Below are positions 37,060-48,484 of a stretch of DNA of 64,000 nucleotides, in pieces (the stretch's first letter is position 1; the number at the start of each line of letters is the position of its first letter). This DNA comes from Plectrocnemia conspersa. Taxonomy: Eukaryota > Arthropoda > Insecta > Trichoptera > Polycentropodidae. The position numbers and the translations under genes are program-made. The notes under the pieces are model-generated. The model searched no databases. It was not told the origin of the DNA and worked only from the letters and a program-made list of their open reading frames with translations. The stretch is taken from positions 1,364,001 to 1,428,000 of the forward strand of contig VTFK01000149.1 of NCBI GenBank assembly GCA_009617715.1, given 5' to 3'.

Positions 37060-39040
37060 ATTCGAGTTCAAAATCGTTGTAAATATTGGAAACATATGTC
37101 GTTTGAATACATAGCTACATCGGTAATTCATCAATCTTGACCGAAAAATGTTTCGTCTCTTAATATATCGTTTACGTAACAATGTAATGCACAAAATTAA
37201 AATGTCTTTACTTTGTGGTTTGGTTCGAGTTGCTCGTGCGGCGACCATTTTAAGCTACTACTGTGCCTTTATGTTGCATTTAATCATTGTATTAATCGCA
37301 TTTTTAAAGGTCTCTCATTATTTACATATCTTATTTTATGTATATAGTTCATCGTGAAGAATTGAAAAAACCTGTTGTAATTATGACATAATTTAAACAA
37401 AAACTCGTTATTTATCAAGCACAGTACCTTAAAGCAATATTGCTTTTCGATTAATTTATAAGCTTGTAGGGATTTGTTCTTTAATCGACTTTTATCTATA
37501 ATACTCTTGTGCATGATAAGGTATATTGTAATGAAATTAAATATAACTCTTGGTTATTTTTCCTCTAGTATTCTCAACGTCTTATCTTATTGTAAAATAT
37601 CTTTTTAGAAAAAATCCAAATTGAATTTTTTTTATTTATTTTTATTTACATACAGTATATTTGTATTGGATGTAACGTAAAATATTATTTATAACCTGCA
37701 CTTAAAAATTTTCATTCTATGATTCAAATTAAATGTTAAAATGTGTGTTTTATGCTAATAATATATATTTTACGCAATTTGTATATATCGATAGGTCTTG
37801 TTCTATTGATAGTGTAATTTAAAGGTGAATTTCTATTCTGCAACTAAAGATCCCAGCATCGATAAAATATTACGGTCAGTGTGTTTTGATGTATAATTGA
37901 AAATGATAATGGTACTGCGTAAAATTAAGCAAAATTTTTTTTTAATATGATATCATGCATGGCTAATGTTATCACATAATTAATTGGAGCGTAAATTGAA
38001 TTAATTGCGCGTTAAGTGATATGAGCGATGTCGTAATGATGCCATTGATTTGTCGCCATATGCAATTGAGTTTATGGATAATTACTGATGTTGCTAATTG
38101 AATAATAAACAAGAGTTTTTTTTATTAAACGAAGTATGTCAAATAACATCCTTATCGTGAGGTCAAACAATTAATTTGGATTTTTAAATTATTTCACGAT
38201 TTCATTATTAATATTACGTACCTGTTGCAGGTGATAAATATTTACTGTTTTTATGAGCGTATGCAAAAACAATGTATTGTGATCTTATATGGAATGTCTA
38301 TTGTATGCATATTGCAACTGGACTTAAATGGTATTATTGTTGTCTATGAGTTGCGTAGCAGGTTCGTTTGTATAAAATACTTCTTTGTCAATCTAAACTT
38401 TTATTTAACGGTAACATCGCAAATAAGCTGGGCATACTTTGGGTCAAGTGTTGAATAATATTAAAAATACAAGCAAAGGGACAATGCTGTTTACCAAAAT
38501 AGTTTATTTGCTAAGTTTAACTAGTTTATGGAAGTACAGTATTAGAAAATAAAACATGTTTTTTTTTATAAGTAGGTTTTCGTGTAGACCTTCGTAATCA
38601 CACAACTTTAAATATGAGGATGTGATAGTATTTTAGATTTGCTAAATCTTTATTTGCTAGATGACCAACGACAAATGTTCACTATCAATTTTCCCACCAG
38701 GTTTTAATAGTTGACTAGCAAGAAGTGAAGCATAATCTCATAAACATTTTTCGATACGATTTTTATTTTATTAGAGATTTGCCAATTCATACGTCTATTA
38801 TCTGTGTTTTATATGGCTTCAAAGATAAAACACATTTTTTAGTAAACGAAATATAATGCAGGTCAATTAAATAACAGAACAAAGTTCATTAATCTTAGTA
38901 AACATTCCTGGTATATAAACAATTAAAAAATTTTTTTTACGTTAATTAGAGAAAATATATCTTACAAGTTTTAAGGCCGAAAGGATGTGACTGCAGCCAA
39001 ATATAAACTACCACATATATAAAAAAATCAGGCGGTGGAG
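37060..39040. other. AT-rich DNA; possible regulatory patch at 37960-38110
   Basis: Frames on both strands at 37018-37514 look like AT-driven chance frames. At 37975-38100 ACATAATTAATTGG, GAATTAATTGCG, GGATAATTAC and GCTAATTGAA occur together, resembling the TAAT-rich blocks at 27.4 and 34.5 kb. No gene is seen. Confidence 0.35.
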
Positions 39041-39149
39041 TTAAAATGCAGGTTATGGTAGTCTGTGCTGTCTGAAACAGCTAAGATTCGTCGCCATGTG
39101 TTGTCGTGATGCTTTCGGGATAATCTAATGTCTGGTGATTGCAATAATA

Positions 39150-39714
39150 ACAGATTTGTAATACCGGTATTACCGACAGAAAAAAACAGTAAATACAATT
39201 ATTATTTTAATTAATTAAATATTCCGTGGACTATTTGGGTGAAAACATGTTTTAATGGAGATAAAAATGTATAATTAAAAAAAAACGTATATGCAATACC
39301 ATTTTTATGTTTTCAATTCACCAGCCATCCCTATCATAAAAAATATAAATATCGACATGTTAAATTAATTTTTCAAAAATTGCGTCCGGTGGGACAACCC
39401 ACTAACACAATGCAGAAAACTGCATTGTGTTGGTCTGATATTTTGGATTTTTTGAACTAAAAGGGTTAATATTATAAAACTACTTAGTTAAACTCGCAAG
39501 TAGCATCATTTTATTATACTCTGTTGCTTTCAAGCCATATGAGTATCGTCGTTTTCGTATTTCTAAGCCACGGAGATATCGTTCTTAGCAAATAAGATGT
39601 TCGTTTTTTTCTATTTTTTTCTGTATAATCGGTATTTCATTTTGAAATAGCGGTGTTACCGAAGGCAAATTTTTGCCTTAATACTGGTATTGCCGGTACG
39701 TATTTCTCGTACTG
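39150..39714. mobile_element. Possible small hAT-like element
   Basis: The right end read inward from 39714 starts CAGTACGAGAAATACGTACC and goes on to GGCAATACCAGTATTAAGGC. On the left, 39159-39179 has TAATACCGGTATTACCGACA, a related CCGGTATTACCG motif. The repeated CCGGTATT style is known from some hAT ends. The exact left end and a target duplication were not found. Confidence 0.35.
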
Positions 39715-39900
39715 ATGCAGTCTTTTGGATCGTCTCTGCTGCGTCTCCTTCTCGTCTCTTACCGCGTCTCTCCCTCTGTGGTCAAGTGTCACATATTTCA
39801 TAAAGCTGGTTTAAGACAACGCTGGCGAATTACAGATGAAGATGTTTGCAAGCTAATTAAATCCCTTTTTGGACACACCTCCGAAACGTGTTCATGCTAA
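39715..39900 (+). CDS. Unrecognised 61-codon open frame
   Basis: The frame starts at an ATG within the duplicate-like flank of the hAT-like end. It includes SFGSSLLRLLLVSYRVSPS and RWRITDEDVCKLIKSLFGH. The 39720-39900 stretch is GC-richer than its flanks. I do not recognise a domain on either strand. A chance frame or transposon remnant is more likely than a gene. Confidence 0.15.
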   Translation: MQSFGSSLLRLLLVSYRVSPSVVKCHIFHKAGLRQRWRITDEDVCKLIKSLFGHTSETCSC

Positions 39901-40780
39901 AATAAATGTTCCAGATGGTTATTCAGGCGATCGGTAGAACAATAGTAATATGCGCAGGGTAGAATATATTGTCTAGTGCGCGTCTTTTCCAAACAAAGAG
40001 TAGTTTTTTCAGCGATACTTATGGGCTATGGAAATAATTGGTTGTCCGTGTAATATTTTTAAATTATTTGTACACTAGATCTCTCTTCCATCGTTGTATG
40101 TACTGTGTGTGGCTACACTTTCGAGATAGGTTGTTCGAAATATACGTTAAAATGATCTCTAAATTATAATAATTTGTGCAGGTTTGAAATCCCTACAAAA
40201 CCTTGAAATGGGGATATGATGTCAAACCGCAAAACGTTCTGGGTTAATGAAAAGCGTCGCACGCAACTTAACCGGGAATAACAACCGGGTTCGAATCCGG
40301 GATTATCTCGGTGGCGATTTTATCATACGGCGCTCGTTAACGTTTTCATTGTTGTTGCGATCGTATCGCTACCGACTTAATGAATACATTTGTTCGGCAA
40401 CGCAGTGATAAAATTCTTGCGCGCACCGCAAATAAAACGGTCCGGGTCGTTTGTTTTGTTCGGTATTCGCATATGCGGTAGATAATATGTGAATAACTGA
40501 GAGCCTTGCCTCCAAACTATTGGGCGACGACCTATAATGGTTCAAATAAATCAGGGTTAAATAACGTAGATAAGAGCTACTCGAAAGAATTTTTAGAACA
40601 TTTTGATTTAAGTCATTTTTGCTACACTTCTTATTTACATTATAAATAATAATTTAATTAATTTTTAAAATTGATAGTTAGATTACAGCTATTTTTTAAA
40701 TGAAATTCCTACAATTCGTGCCATGTAAATATACTACAAGCGATAAAGAAAAGACGCCAACCCATTTGCCCTATTTTCAT
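39901..40780. other. Spacer with intermediate composition
   Basis: The section 40200-40520 is GC-richer (ACCGGGTTCGAATCCGGGAT at 40287 is discussed under rejected items). No coding or transposon feature is supported. Confidence 0.4.
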
Positions 40781-41260
40781 ATGGTGTTCGGCATGGTATT
40801 TTTCCCCACCGCCATTAGCCATTAAAATGGCTTCGCAGAGCATAAAATTACGCAGACAATTCCTTGCCGGAGCTATTTTACATTTTCAACACGTGTCACC
40901 GTCACGTCATCGTCTTTTTGCTCCGGCGAAAATATTCGTTTATGGGAAGGAGGGCGTAGGTTTTCTTCATGAACAAGCCCCGGGCTAATAGTGTCCCGTA
41001 GGAGGGTGGCCGACATCCCCTGTCAACCAGGGTGTCAATCATCCCACTTTGGACGAAAGAAAAAAAGAAGCGAAGGTCGTGAAATTCAATATTGATCAAG
41101 TCTGGCATAAATCTGCCGCGGTGTCTCCGAGGATAACGCATACACGGGGAACGCGTTTCTTGGTTCAAAATTGAGTTAGCCGCAATTCAAGGACGAGCGA
41201 AGAGACAAAGTGGTGTAGGCCGTGTCGGGAATAGGCAAGAAGGCACTGGGCTATGCGAAA
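40781..41260. other. GC-rich island, possible conserved non-coding DNA
   Basis: A distinct GC-rich patch contains an 88-codon minus-strand open frame (40902-41168) with no recognisable domain and no splice-site support. Probably non-coding. Confidence 0.35.
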
Positions 41261-43103
41261 AATGTGTTTTTATAGCCTGAGATGGGAGAGCAAAGACATC
41301 AAAGGTGTCTCGCGTATTGATAAAAAGTCCAATACGAATTCATATTGCCTTCATCATATAATACATAGTGTAAAGCAGTGTTTCCAAATTAAGTTAAGTC
41401 GCGAAACCCTTTCTTTGTTCAATGTAACTTAACCTTTAAAATATTATATTAAAATTTTCTTTCCAGCGCAAATAAAGCTTTTAAAACGTGATGTATTGCG
41501 GTCTGATACAAATCAAACAACGAAGCAATGCGTTCTTTTGAAAAAAGAGGGGAAAATATCTTCAGACACTTCGGAAATGTTTCGGCAATGGGAGATTATT
41601 TGTGGCTATTGTGCAATACTGGGTTTTCTGCACGATTTCTATATTCATTGTATTGTTGAAAGCCATATAATTATCGTTTTAGTGGTTTATAAATTCATTA
41701 TAGTCGTTTTAAATTCATTGTTGAAAACCACCATTCTCGTTTCGGTGCTAAATTTATTATTACTTCTTACTTTACTTTCGACTAAAAATAGCACGAGAGT
41801 TCAAAAAAGCTAAGCTGGCCACAAACAGCATTTTCACTTAGATCGACAGATTTACTACAGTCAGAAAGACGAGTAGATTCTCACTGAGTAATTTGAGCTT
41901 CTAGATGATTTTAAGTTACTGTATACGATCGGAATTTGTTATACGTACAAATCATTCTAATTTATATTTTTTAAATTTATTGGATTCCTAAGTTCCCCTC
42001 AGTTTTAAGATTTATAAAATCGTTAAAAATACATTTTCTTGCTAGTTTAATACAAATTAGCTAGTATACAAATTTTTCATAGTTTACGATCAGTATATTT
42101 GCAAATAAATTATATTAGCATATCTAAAGTGACATTTAAGTTTTAAAATATATAATATAAATGGTACATGTACTTTTAAAAATATCAGATATGTATAATA
42201 AAATATACATATCTGATATTTAATATCAATTCATATAGATAGATATGAACTTTTGATATCAGCGTATGAATATAAGTATGTTGTCAATTTAAGTTGTCTG
42301 ATCTAAAATACAAGTTTAAAATTGTGTCACTACTACTGCGCGAAGTGGCGAATGAAACATTGCATTTAAAGTGGATCGGACAGGACACATGTCTCGACGG
42401 ACTAGCTTATAATATATAATATATCCTAGCACCGACTTACTGACAAGTTCTTAAAAAAACTTTTAAATCTAGTTTCTCGGCATAATACAATTGTGAGGAT
42501 GAGTCAAAGTTTTTCTTTAATATTTTAAGTGGTGGAATACCAGCTACGGTTGATTCCTAATAATAACTATAAAATTTTATATTATCTTTTTATTTGTATT
42601 TTTTCGCACACGTTATGATATCATCATAAGGAGTCAATATTTACATTTTTGATTAAAATATATATATTATAAACTTGTATGTTGTTTATGTGTTTTAATG
42701 TTTTTTTCTCAAACCATTTTTTACTTCTGAAATTATAATTGCACGTGTACAGTGATGTAGTAGTTTAATTGTTTAGGTAATATTTAAAAAATCTTAATTA
42801 TATACTACTTACCAGAATAAAATATTTTATGTTGAATTTAATAAAGTTGTACACTGTGTAGTTTTACGCTCCAGCGATCATTTTAATTGTACCTTTAAAA
42901 ATGTTCTGTGTAATATTCTTTCACATACAATTTTGAATGCTCATCTGCTTTTTATACATACATTTTAATTAAATGTTTGCAAAAAAACCAAGAGATGCTT
43001 ACCAAGAGATATTTAACAAATAATTTGAATATTATGTTTGTGATATTTTCTCGCTACAAACATTGCGAAAATAACTGATAAGATCAGTCTGGCGAGTTCG
43101 ATC
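41261..43103. other. AT-rich DNA with a perfect 18-bp hairpin
   Basis: Arm AAATATCAGATATGTATA (42180-42197) pairs perfectly with 42204-42221 around a 6-nt loop. An AT-driven open frame of 105 codons at 41496-41813 is hydrophobic at its end and unrecognised. Confidence 0.45.
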
Positions 43104-43469
43104 TTATTCAAAGAAACTCGAGATTTTTTTCATTATACATTGTAACATACTTAAATATTTTTTTATAATAGTTATACATAAATATAAAGTATTGATTACT
43201 TTACTGTCTGGTTCTTCTAATATAATACATGGCGAAACAAGCTTTCCTATTATTTTTAAATTGATCGTTAAACAATTCTGCATTTTTATAGTTCTAATAA
43301 AACTTGAAACCTCTTCAGCTTCGTAAACCTCAAAGCTTAGCTGCTGTAAAAGGAGAAACATTATAGTGCAATGCGTATCGTATCGTACAACATAATATAT
43401 GTACAGTCCGTCCAAGATATGAATACTCATCGTCACAGTATTGGTGAGGAAATATAATAGGGTGACCAT
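43104..43469 (-). CDS. Unrecognised 121-codon open frame, hydrophobic
   Basis: This is the longest minus-strand open frame. It reads MVTLLYFLTNTVTMSIHILD, then GLYIYYVVRY, EVYEAEEVSSFIRTIKM and later NTLYLCITIIKKYLSMLQCI. Two or three hydrophobic stretches suggest membrane segments. The ATG lies inside the left terminal repeat of the adjacent 313-bp element, so the natural start, if any, was elsewhere. It could be a decayed exon of a chemoreceptor-like membrane protein, but I see no diagnostic motif. An AT-driven chance frame is the main alternative. Confidence 0.2.
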   Translation of the reverse strand: MVTLLYFLTNTVTMSIHILDGLYIYYVVRYDTHCTIMFLLLQQLSFEVYEAEEVSSFIRTIKMQNCLTINLKIIGKLVSPCIILEEPDSKVINTLYLCITIIKKYLSMLQCIMKKISSFFE

Positions 43470-43770
43470 GTGAAATTACATGTGCAATTAATTTTTATTT
43501 TTTTTATTTAATTTGTTGAAGAAAGTGTAAAATATCATTTTCTTACTTATTTTATTTATTTATATATATATTTAATTCAAAAACATGAGAGCAGTTTTGG
43601 TATCAATCTCCAGGTTAAAAATCTGTTCAATATAATATTTTTAAAAATATCAATAAAATATTACTGGAATTGTTTTATTGATTACTAAATACCACAACAT
43701 GACAAGAATTTATAATAAAAATAGAACACATTATAATTTTTAATTCAATTTCCAACGTATGATCACCCTA
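43458..43770. mobile_element. 313-bp MITE with TA target duplication
   Basis: The left end is TAGGGTGACCAT (43458) and the right end is ATGATCACCCTA (43770), inverted copies with one mismatch. If TA is the duplicated target, the repeat starts GGGTGA. After the match, both ends go on with similar AAATT-rich sequence. The interior is AT-rich with no coding sequence. Size, ends and target fit a Tc1/mariner-type MITE. Confidence 0.65.
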
Positions 43771-43851
43771 CCATTAACAGCCCTGATTTAGTATTGGTAA
43801 CGTTCTTCTATCGGTGTAAACAAATTCGCGGAAAACTGTGTATGTATGCAT

Positions 43852-44926
43852 TAGAGTCTCCAATTACTCGAACCATCAACTACTCGAGTATCGAATATTA
43901 AAATTTTAAAATACTCGAGTACTCGAGTACTTTCGAGTATTTACCAAATGTACCAAAATAGCTATTATTCAAATTCGTGCACATATAAATAAATAAATAA
44001 AATACTTAGTATGTTAATTTTAAAATTATTTTAACTTCACGAACATACTTTTTTTTAAAACAATAATGCAAAAAGTGTCTCGAATTTAATATTACTGCTA
44101 ACCTTTGGTTTTATTATTCCCGTTATGGAAAAAACCCTTTCCGTTGCTGTTGATCTTGGTCTTATTGTCATTAACGCGTTGGATAAGGCTTCCAATTTAT
44201 ATCTGTTCGCTTTTTATAGATATAAAATTTTTTGAACTCTCTTTTTATGTTCTCTTCTTTCATTCCCTTCTCTGCTTTTCTCTTATTTCCTTCGACTATT
44301 GACAAAATGGCATTTTGTAATTCTTCTTGAATAGATTTTTTTTCTTAACAATATACAATATTCTACTCCTTCTGATTAATGCGAAGAATTTAAATCTATA
44401 TCCTTCGAAGATGTATTTGGGTGAATCCCTTTCACTCTAGAGCTAAACGGTTCGCAAAAGAACTGACTTTACTTTTAAATGCCTTTAAAACACACAATTG
44501 TTTTGATTTATATTTTAAGCTGAGGGATCAGTATAAACAATTTACAACACTTTACGCTACAACTGCATAGTCATAAAACCTAAATTTTTTTTTTTGATAT
44601 TTCGAACAGAAAACACAAAAGAAATTTCTCCGTCGTACCTACTAACATAGCCGACGACCGGAACTATGCAACTATGGAACTATGAAAAAATTATACCTGA
44701 TAGTAACCGCTCTAACTCGGGACTTCGGGCATAAACGCCAAATAAAAGCAAGACGTTAACCTTTACCGGACCGAGTTAAAATTATTTTTGTTTCTGAAAT
44801 ATTTCAAATTTTTTTAATTTCGAGTATTAATCGAGTAATTTTCAAAATACTCGATTATCAAGTACTTGAAAAATAGACAAGTATACTCGAGTATCGAGTA
44901 CTCGATTACTCGAATTGGAGACTCTA
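43852..44926 (-). mobile_element. 1,075-bp hAT element, transposase mostly deleted
   Basis: Ends: TAGAGTCTCCAATTACTCGA at 43852, and the same with one indel read inward from 44926. Both ends are flanked by a perfect 8-bp duplication GTATGCAT (43844-43851, 44927-44934), the hallmark of hAT insertion. Subterminal clusters of CTCGAGTACTCGAG-type motifs occur at 43880-43935 and 44818-44915 and could be transposase-binding repeats. A minus-strand transposase tail lies at 44055-44340. A second, partial copy of this element, with the same right end and duplication, is at 48493-49220. Confidence 0.88.
44055..44340 (-). pseudogene. hAT transposase C-terminal (dimerisation) fragment
   Basis: Minus-strand translation from about 44340 gives SIQEELQNAILSIVEGNKRK, then REFKKFYIYKKRTDINWKPY. 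After a frameshift it gives LSNALMTIRPRSTATERVFS and ITGIIKPKVSS, ending at TAA 44055-44057. The pattern W-K, YP, S-T-A-T-E-R-V-F-S is the conserved hAT dimerisation region (usual form SATSERVFSxxG). Upstream catalytic parts are missing, so the element cannot make an active enzyme. Confidence 0.8.
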
Positions 44927-45639
44927 GTATGCATGCATGTGTACACGCACCCTTATTTCCAGCACAACGATGATGAGCGTTAACATCATGGATGGATACA
45001 TATAATACATATACATATACAATACAATCGTCGGTTTGAAAAAGACAGTCTAAATTTAAAAATGATAATTTTTAAAGATTTTTTATGTTTGGTTGTTTTA
45101 TATGAAGTGGCATTTTTAGTGAGATACAAAACTACAACTTTATTTATTAAAATATGCTACATTTACAGAAATGTTTTTTGCCAAAAATATTTATTTTAAA
45201 AGGTCGCGAGGCTTTTAAAATATTAATCTCATTATTGAATTTTGTATTATGAATATATAAATCTAAATGTTTAAAAATGTTATTATATGTAGGAGAAAGG
45301 TCATGGAAATATGGAAAGGAAGAGGCAAAATTTCAGATTATAATTTGTTTAATTTTGCAATAGTTATTACTGTACTTGTTTCAATTAATATTTTACTCAT
45401 TCTGGAATACCGCAAGAATTATATCTGAGTTCTCTGCTCTTTTTGTTCTTTATTTACGATACCCCCTGCTCATTAATAACTTATATGCCTAATGACCTGA
45501 AAATGTTTTAGAGTATTCGCACAAATTTGGATTCACTTTCTTTACAAAAAAATATAGAGTCGCCGTAGAGGTAGTTCATCGACAATCTACTATCTTTTAG
45601 CAAGTGTCACTTTCTCCCTTTTTGCAGATGCCTGGAAAA

Positions 45640-45966
45640 TATTTCTTACAGATGTTTTAAATAGAAATTTTTTCGTCGACGATTTGGGAATTCTATACAC
45701 ATCGCCAAAATTTGAGGATGCTCGGCTTCACTATGCGGAGCGCGTGTCACTTTATTAATTTTTTGACATTTTGCATTCTGTACCATACGCTAGTTGGTGG
45801 CGTCCTCGAATGTGACTCCATTTTTTGGAATCTGACTGAAGCGAAATACTCTCTGTTATTGGTAGGAATTCAAAGAAAAATTTTAAGATGTACAGGTCGT
45901 ATTCGTATTTATGTTGAGTGTTGGAATACAATTACGTGTATTATCGGCGTAGCGTCTATTCAATAA
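45640..45966 (+). pseudogene. Non-LTR retrotransposon RT fragment, copy 1 (late region)
   Basis: The forward frame reads VDDLGILYTS near 45676, then MLGFTMRSACHFINFLTFCI, LYHTLVGGVLECDSIFWN and LTEAKYSLLLVGIQRKILRC to 45966. The patterns VKDLGV, LGFxxR, LYxxLVRxxLEYxSxxW and (I/V)QRRFLR are the end of jockey/CR1-type reverse transcriptases. The catalytic YADD part lies downstream (46980-47110), the reverse of normal order. The region is repeated in copy 2 at 49960-50290. Dead remnant. Confidence 0.75.
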
Positions 45967-46559
45967 AGTACTTTTTAAAGTAGCTAAGGGACGGTGTTGT
46001 TAACCCATTAATGCTCGGCAACTTTAGAGTGCCATAGATAATTGCGATTGCGTCCCTTTTTCCTGTACGTTGTGTGCAAGATCTAAGCGCTTGGAAACGT
46101 TCCTCTTGCACGAGCTATTCAGCTTCTCAACGAGCTTGCCAAACACAAGGATTTTTTGGCGATTAAAAGCTGTAAAAGAATAGGAAGGATGGTGCTCATT
46201 TATTTTAGGTGTAGAGTACGCTCGGGATAAAGATTCCGTTTTGCTTGTATTAATTATTGTTACTATCAAGCTATTGATGTTTTATTATTATTCAATTTTT
46301 AAATGCTTTTCTAAAACTTATTCGAGATAATATTTTTTCAAGCTAACGAAATGTAACTATCTTTTTCATTGTATTTCTTTCCTGTTTTATGTACATATGT
46401 AGTACGTGTGTTGTTTGAAACAACATCATAAATGCGAAAGGTCGCACATTTCGCCTTTGAGAGATTTCGCACAATAATTACAATACAATACAGTAGATTT
46501 CCTTTATAATTTCAATTTTTGGAAGGTCGTGTGTATGTATGTGTTTTTATTAAATATAC

Positions 46560-46595
46560 ATACGCACACACACACACACACGCCCGCGCCCGCAC
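46560..46595. repeat. CA/CG simple repeat
   Basis: CGCACACACACACACACACA followed by CGCCCGCGCCCGCAC. In the duplicate at about 50905 the same place reads as a shorter, broken CA tract. Confidence 0.85.
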
Positions 46596-46974
46596 ATCTT
46601 TCACTGAAAATCCCCCCGTAAACTTTGCATACCCGTAAATCTGTGCAAATATATAATTTAACTTTGTTATTTTGACGCGGATTTTATATATTAGGGGGCG
46701 CTGGCAGACAGCAGCGTCGTTAAGTTTTGCGTATTAAATTTTAATGAGCACATTTTGTCTCGTGCTAATACAAATTACGGTTAAAAACAGGGTTTGATTA
46801 ATTTCATCGAGCTTTGAGTGTTTTGCTTTAGCTGAGTAATTGTTAAAGCGCGGGGTGAACCTACTATATTTTGAGGCAAATTGTATTGTTTTTGAACCCT
46901 TGCATTATTTATGTTGTTTAAACTGAATTAATGTTTAGCGCAAGCTATTATGTTACCGGATAAGTTTGCTCGGG

Positions 46975-47110
46975 CCGTTTCTCTTCATTGTATGTACTAA
47001 TGCTATTATGAAATTAAAAATGAGCGATATCTATGTACGCTGACGACGCAGCCGTATTTATAAGTTTTAAACTAATCGCGAGTAGATTACAAAAAACTTT
47101 TTATTATTTA
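46975..47110 (+). pseudogene. RT fragment with YADD motif, copy 1
   Basis: The forward frame YRISLLGPFLFIVCTNAIMK (from about 46958) is followed, after a one-base shift, by MYADDAAVFISFKLIASRLQ and KTFYYLNKHFNWI. LGPLLFxxYxND and YADD with downstream LQ...L...W are motifs B and C of non-LTR reverse transcriptase; both catalytic aspartates are kept. A stop follows at 47107. The same fragment occurs at 51297-51432 in copy 2, with one amino-acid change before YADD. Confidence 0.75.
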
Positions 47111-47376
47111 AACAAACATTTCAATTGGATTTAAATAAGCTTTGCTATCGCCTCTCCAAAATTAACAAAGTAGTAGCATGAAATGGAAATCGCGCGTTAA
47201 AAACCTGACAAAAAACATTTAGAAATTTTGCTCACTTCGTGGTTCTTATGTTTATTTAAGAGTAACGGTCCGATAAAACTTCCTTGTGGAACTCTAGTAG
47301 AAACAGTGTTTCCTGAACCTATTTACTTTAATTTACTCTTTGAATTTTTTATTATGTTATTACTGTGAATACATAA

Positions 47377-48484
47377 CAGTGGTTCTTAACCGATGCACCA
47401 GTGCACCGCGAGAAAATTGGTAAAAACAAAAATTCCGCAAAATAGTAAAATTTTAATGTTTCAATCAATTTATATTTTATTATAGTCGTGATACCCCACA
47501 ATGGATAAATTTATTACCAAACGAAATTGTGAATCAGAACAAAATATTAATGACACTGGGAGTACAAGTGGAAGAAGTAGTGAATATGTTACTAGACATC
47601 ATACGTCTCATACAAAAGAAAATATATCCAGTAAAATAAAAAAACTAATGGACAGTATTCTGAAGAATATTTACGTTTCAGTTTTACTAGCATCAATGAG
47701 GAAGGATATCACATTCCACTATGTGTTGTATGTGGAGAAAAACTGTCCAATAGCGCGATGTATACTGACAAGTTAAATCGCCACTTCACTACGAAGCACG
47801 CCGATCTTGCATCAAAAAGTAAAGATTACTTCAAAATATTGTTAAACATGCAAAATAAACAAGCGAAATATTTGAAAAAAAAACTGTTAAAATTTCCGAT
47901 AAAGCACAACTGGCGTCATAAAGATTGCTGTACAATTAAAACCACATACTATAGCAGAGTCTCTAATTTTACCTGCATATTATGAAATAGAAAAAAAAAT
48001 ATGTTTGGTGATGAAGCAAAAGGAAATTATGAAAATTCCTCTTTCAAACGATACAACAAAAAAAATAATTAAATATGTCGGATGATACTCGAGAAAACAG
48101 TTAACGATAAACTTTCCAAGCGATATTTTGTTTTACAAGTCGACGAATCTACTGACAATAGCGGTAAGGCACAAAATACTAGGATTCGTTCGTTTCATAA
48201 ATGAAAACAAAATAGTGAATCAATATCTACAGATGTTTTGATCTTATTTATTCATATTTAGAACAATTTAAAATATCATTTTAAAGGATTTGTAACCCTT
48301 GCAAAGAGACAAAGCCTACAATATTATATCTACGCACTGTTTTTTATATAGAGAATCTTTCACTAAAAACCCGTACTAAATAAAGGTTTTAAAAATGTGA
48401 ATTTCTTAAAAAAAACCCTTTCACGCATGTTTAAAAAAAAATTTGCATTTCTATGGAAACTATGTAGAGTGTTTGCTTTTTCAA
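47377..48484 (+). pseudogene. hAT transposase relic, 5' part, copy 1
   Basis: Starts with the hAT end CAGTGGTTCTTAACCGATGC. The frame from 47501 is identical for 91 codons to that of copy 2 (MDKFITKRNCESEQNINDTG). The BED finger (CVVC...HFTTKH) is at 47722-47799 in another frame. After about 48000 the sequence gains many small length changes and a 50-bp deletion near 48278 relative to copy 2. It breaks off at 48484, where the duplicated unit restarts. Unlike copy 2, no CTGTAGAT precedes the end; the flank is AATACATAA. Confidence 0.8.

Larger units (their letters stand above)
44183..48484 (+). repeat. Direct duplication, copy 1 (about 4.3 kb)
   Basis: Collinear with 48493-52880 at an offset of about 4,294-4,321 bp. 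Anchors: ATAAGGCT 44183/48493; hAT right end 44926/49220; CTATGCGGAGCGCGTGTCAC 45731/50051; CAGTGGTTCTTAACC 47377/51698; ATGGATAAATTTATT 47501/51822. It spans the rest of the 1,075-bp hAT element, a retrotransposon remnant, a CA-type microsatellite (about 46563) and a 5' piece of the 2.4-kb hAT element. It ends inside that transposase at about 48484, where the second copy starts. Confidence 0.9.

Noticed and set aside
40287..40320. tRNA-like T-arm: ACCGGGTTCGAATCCGGGAT with a GGTTCGAATCC B-box
   Set aside because: I could not build an A-box, D-arm, anticodon arm or acceptor stem upstream, and the T stem has a central G-G mismatch. Probably chance or a distant SINE remnant.
41496..41813. 105-codon forward frame
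   Set aside because: Leucine- and valine-rich composition, no motif, and no flanking splice sites I could find. Likely a chance frame.
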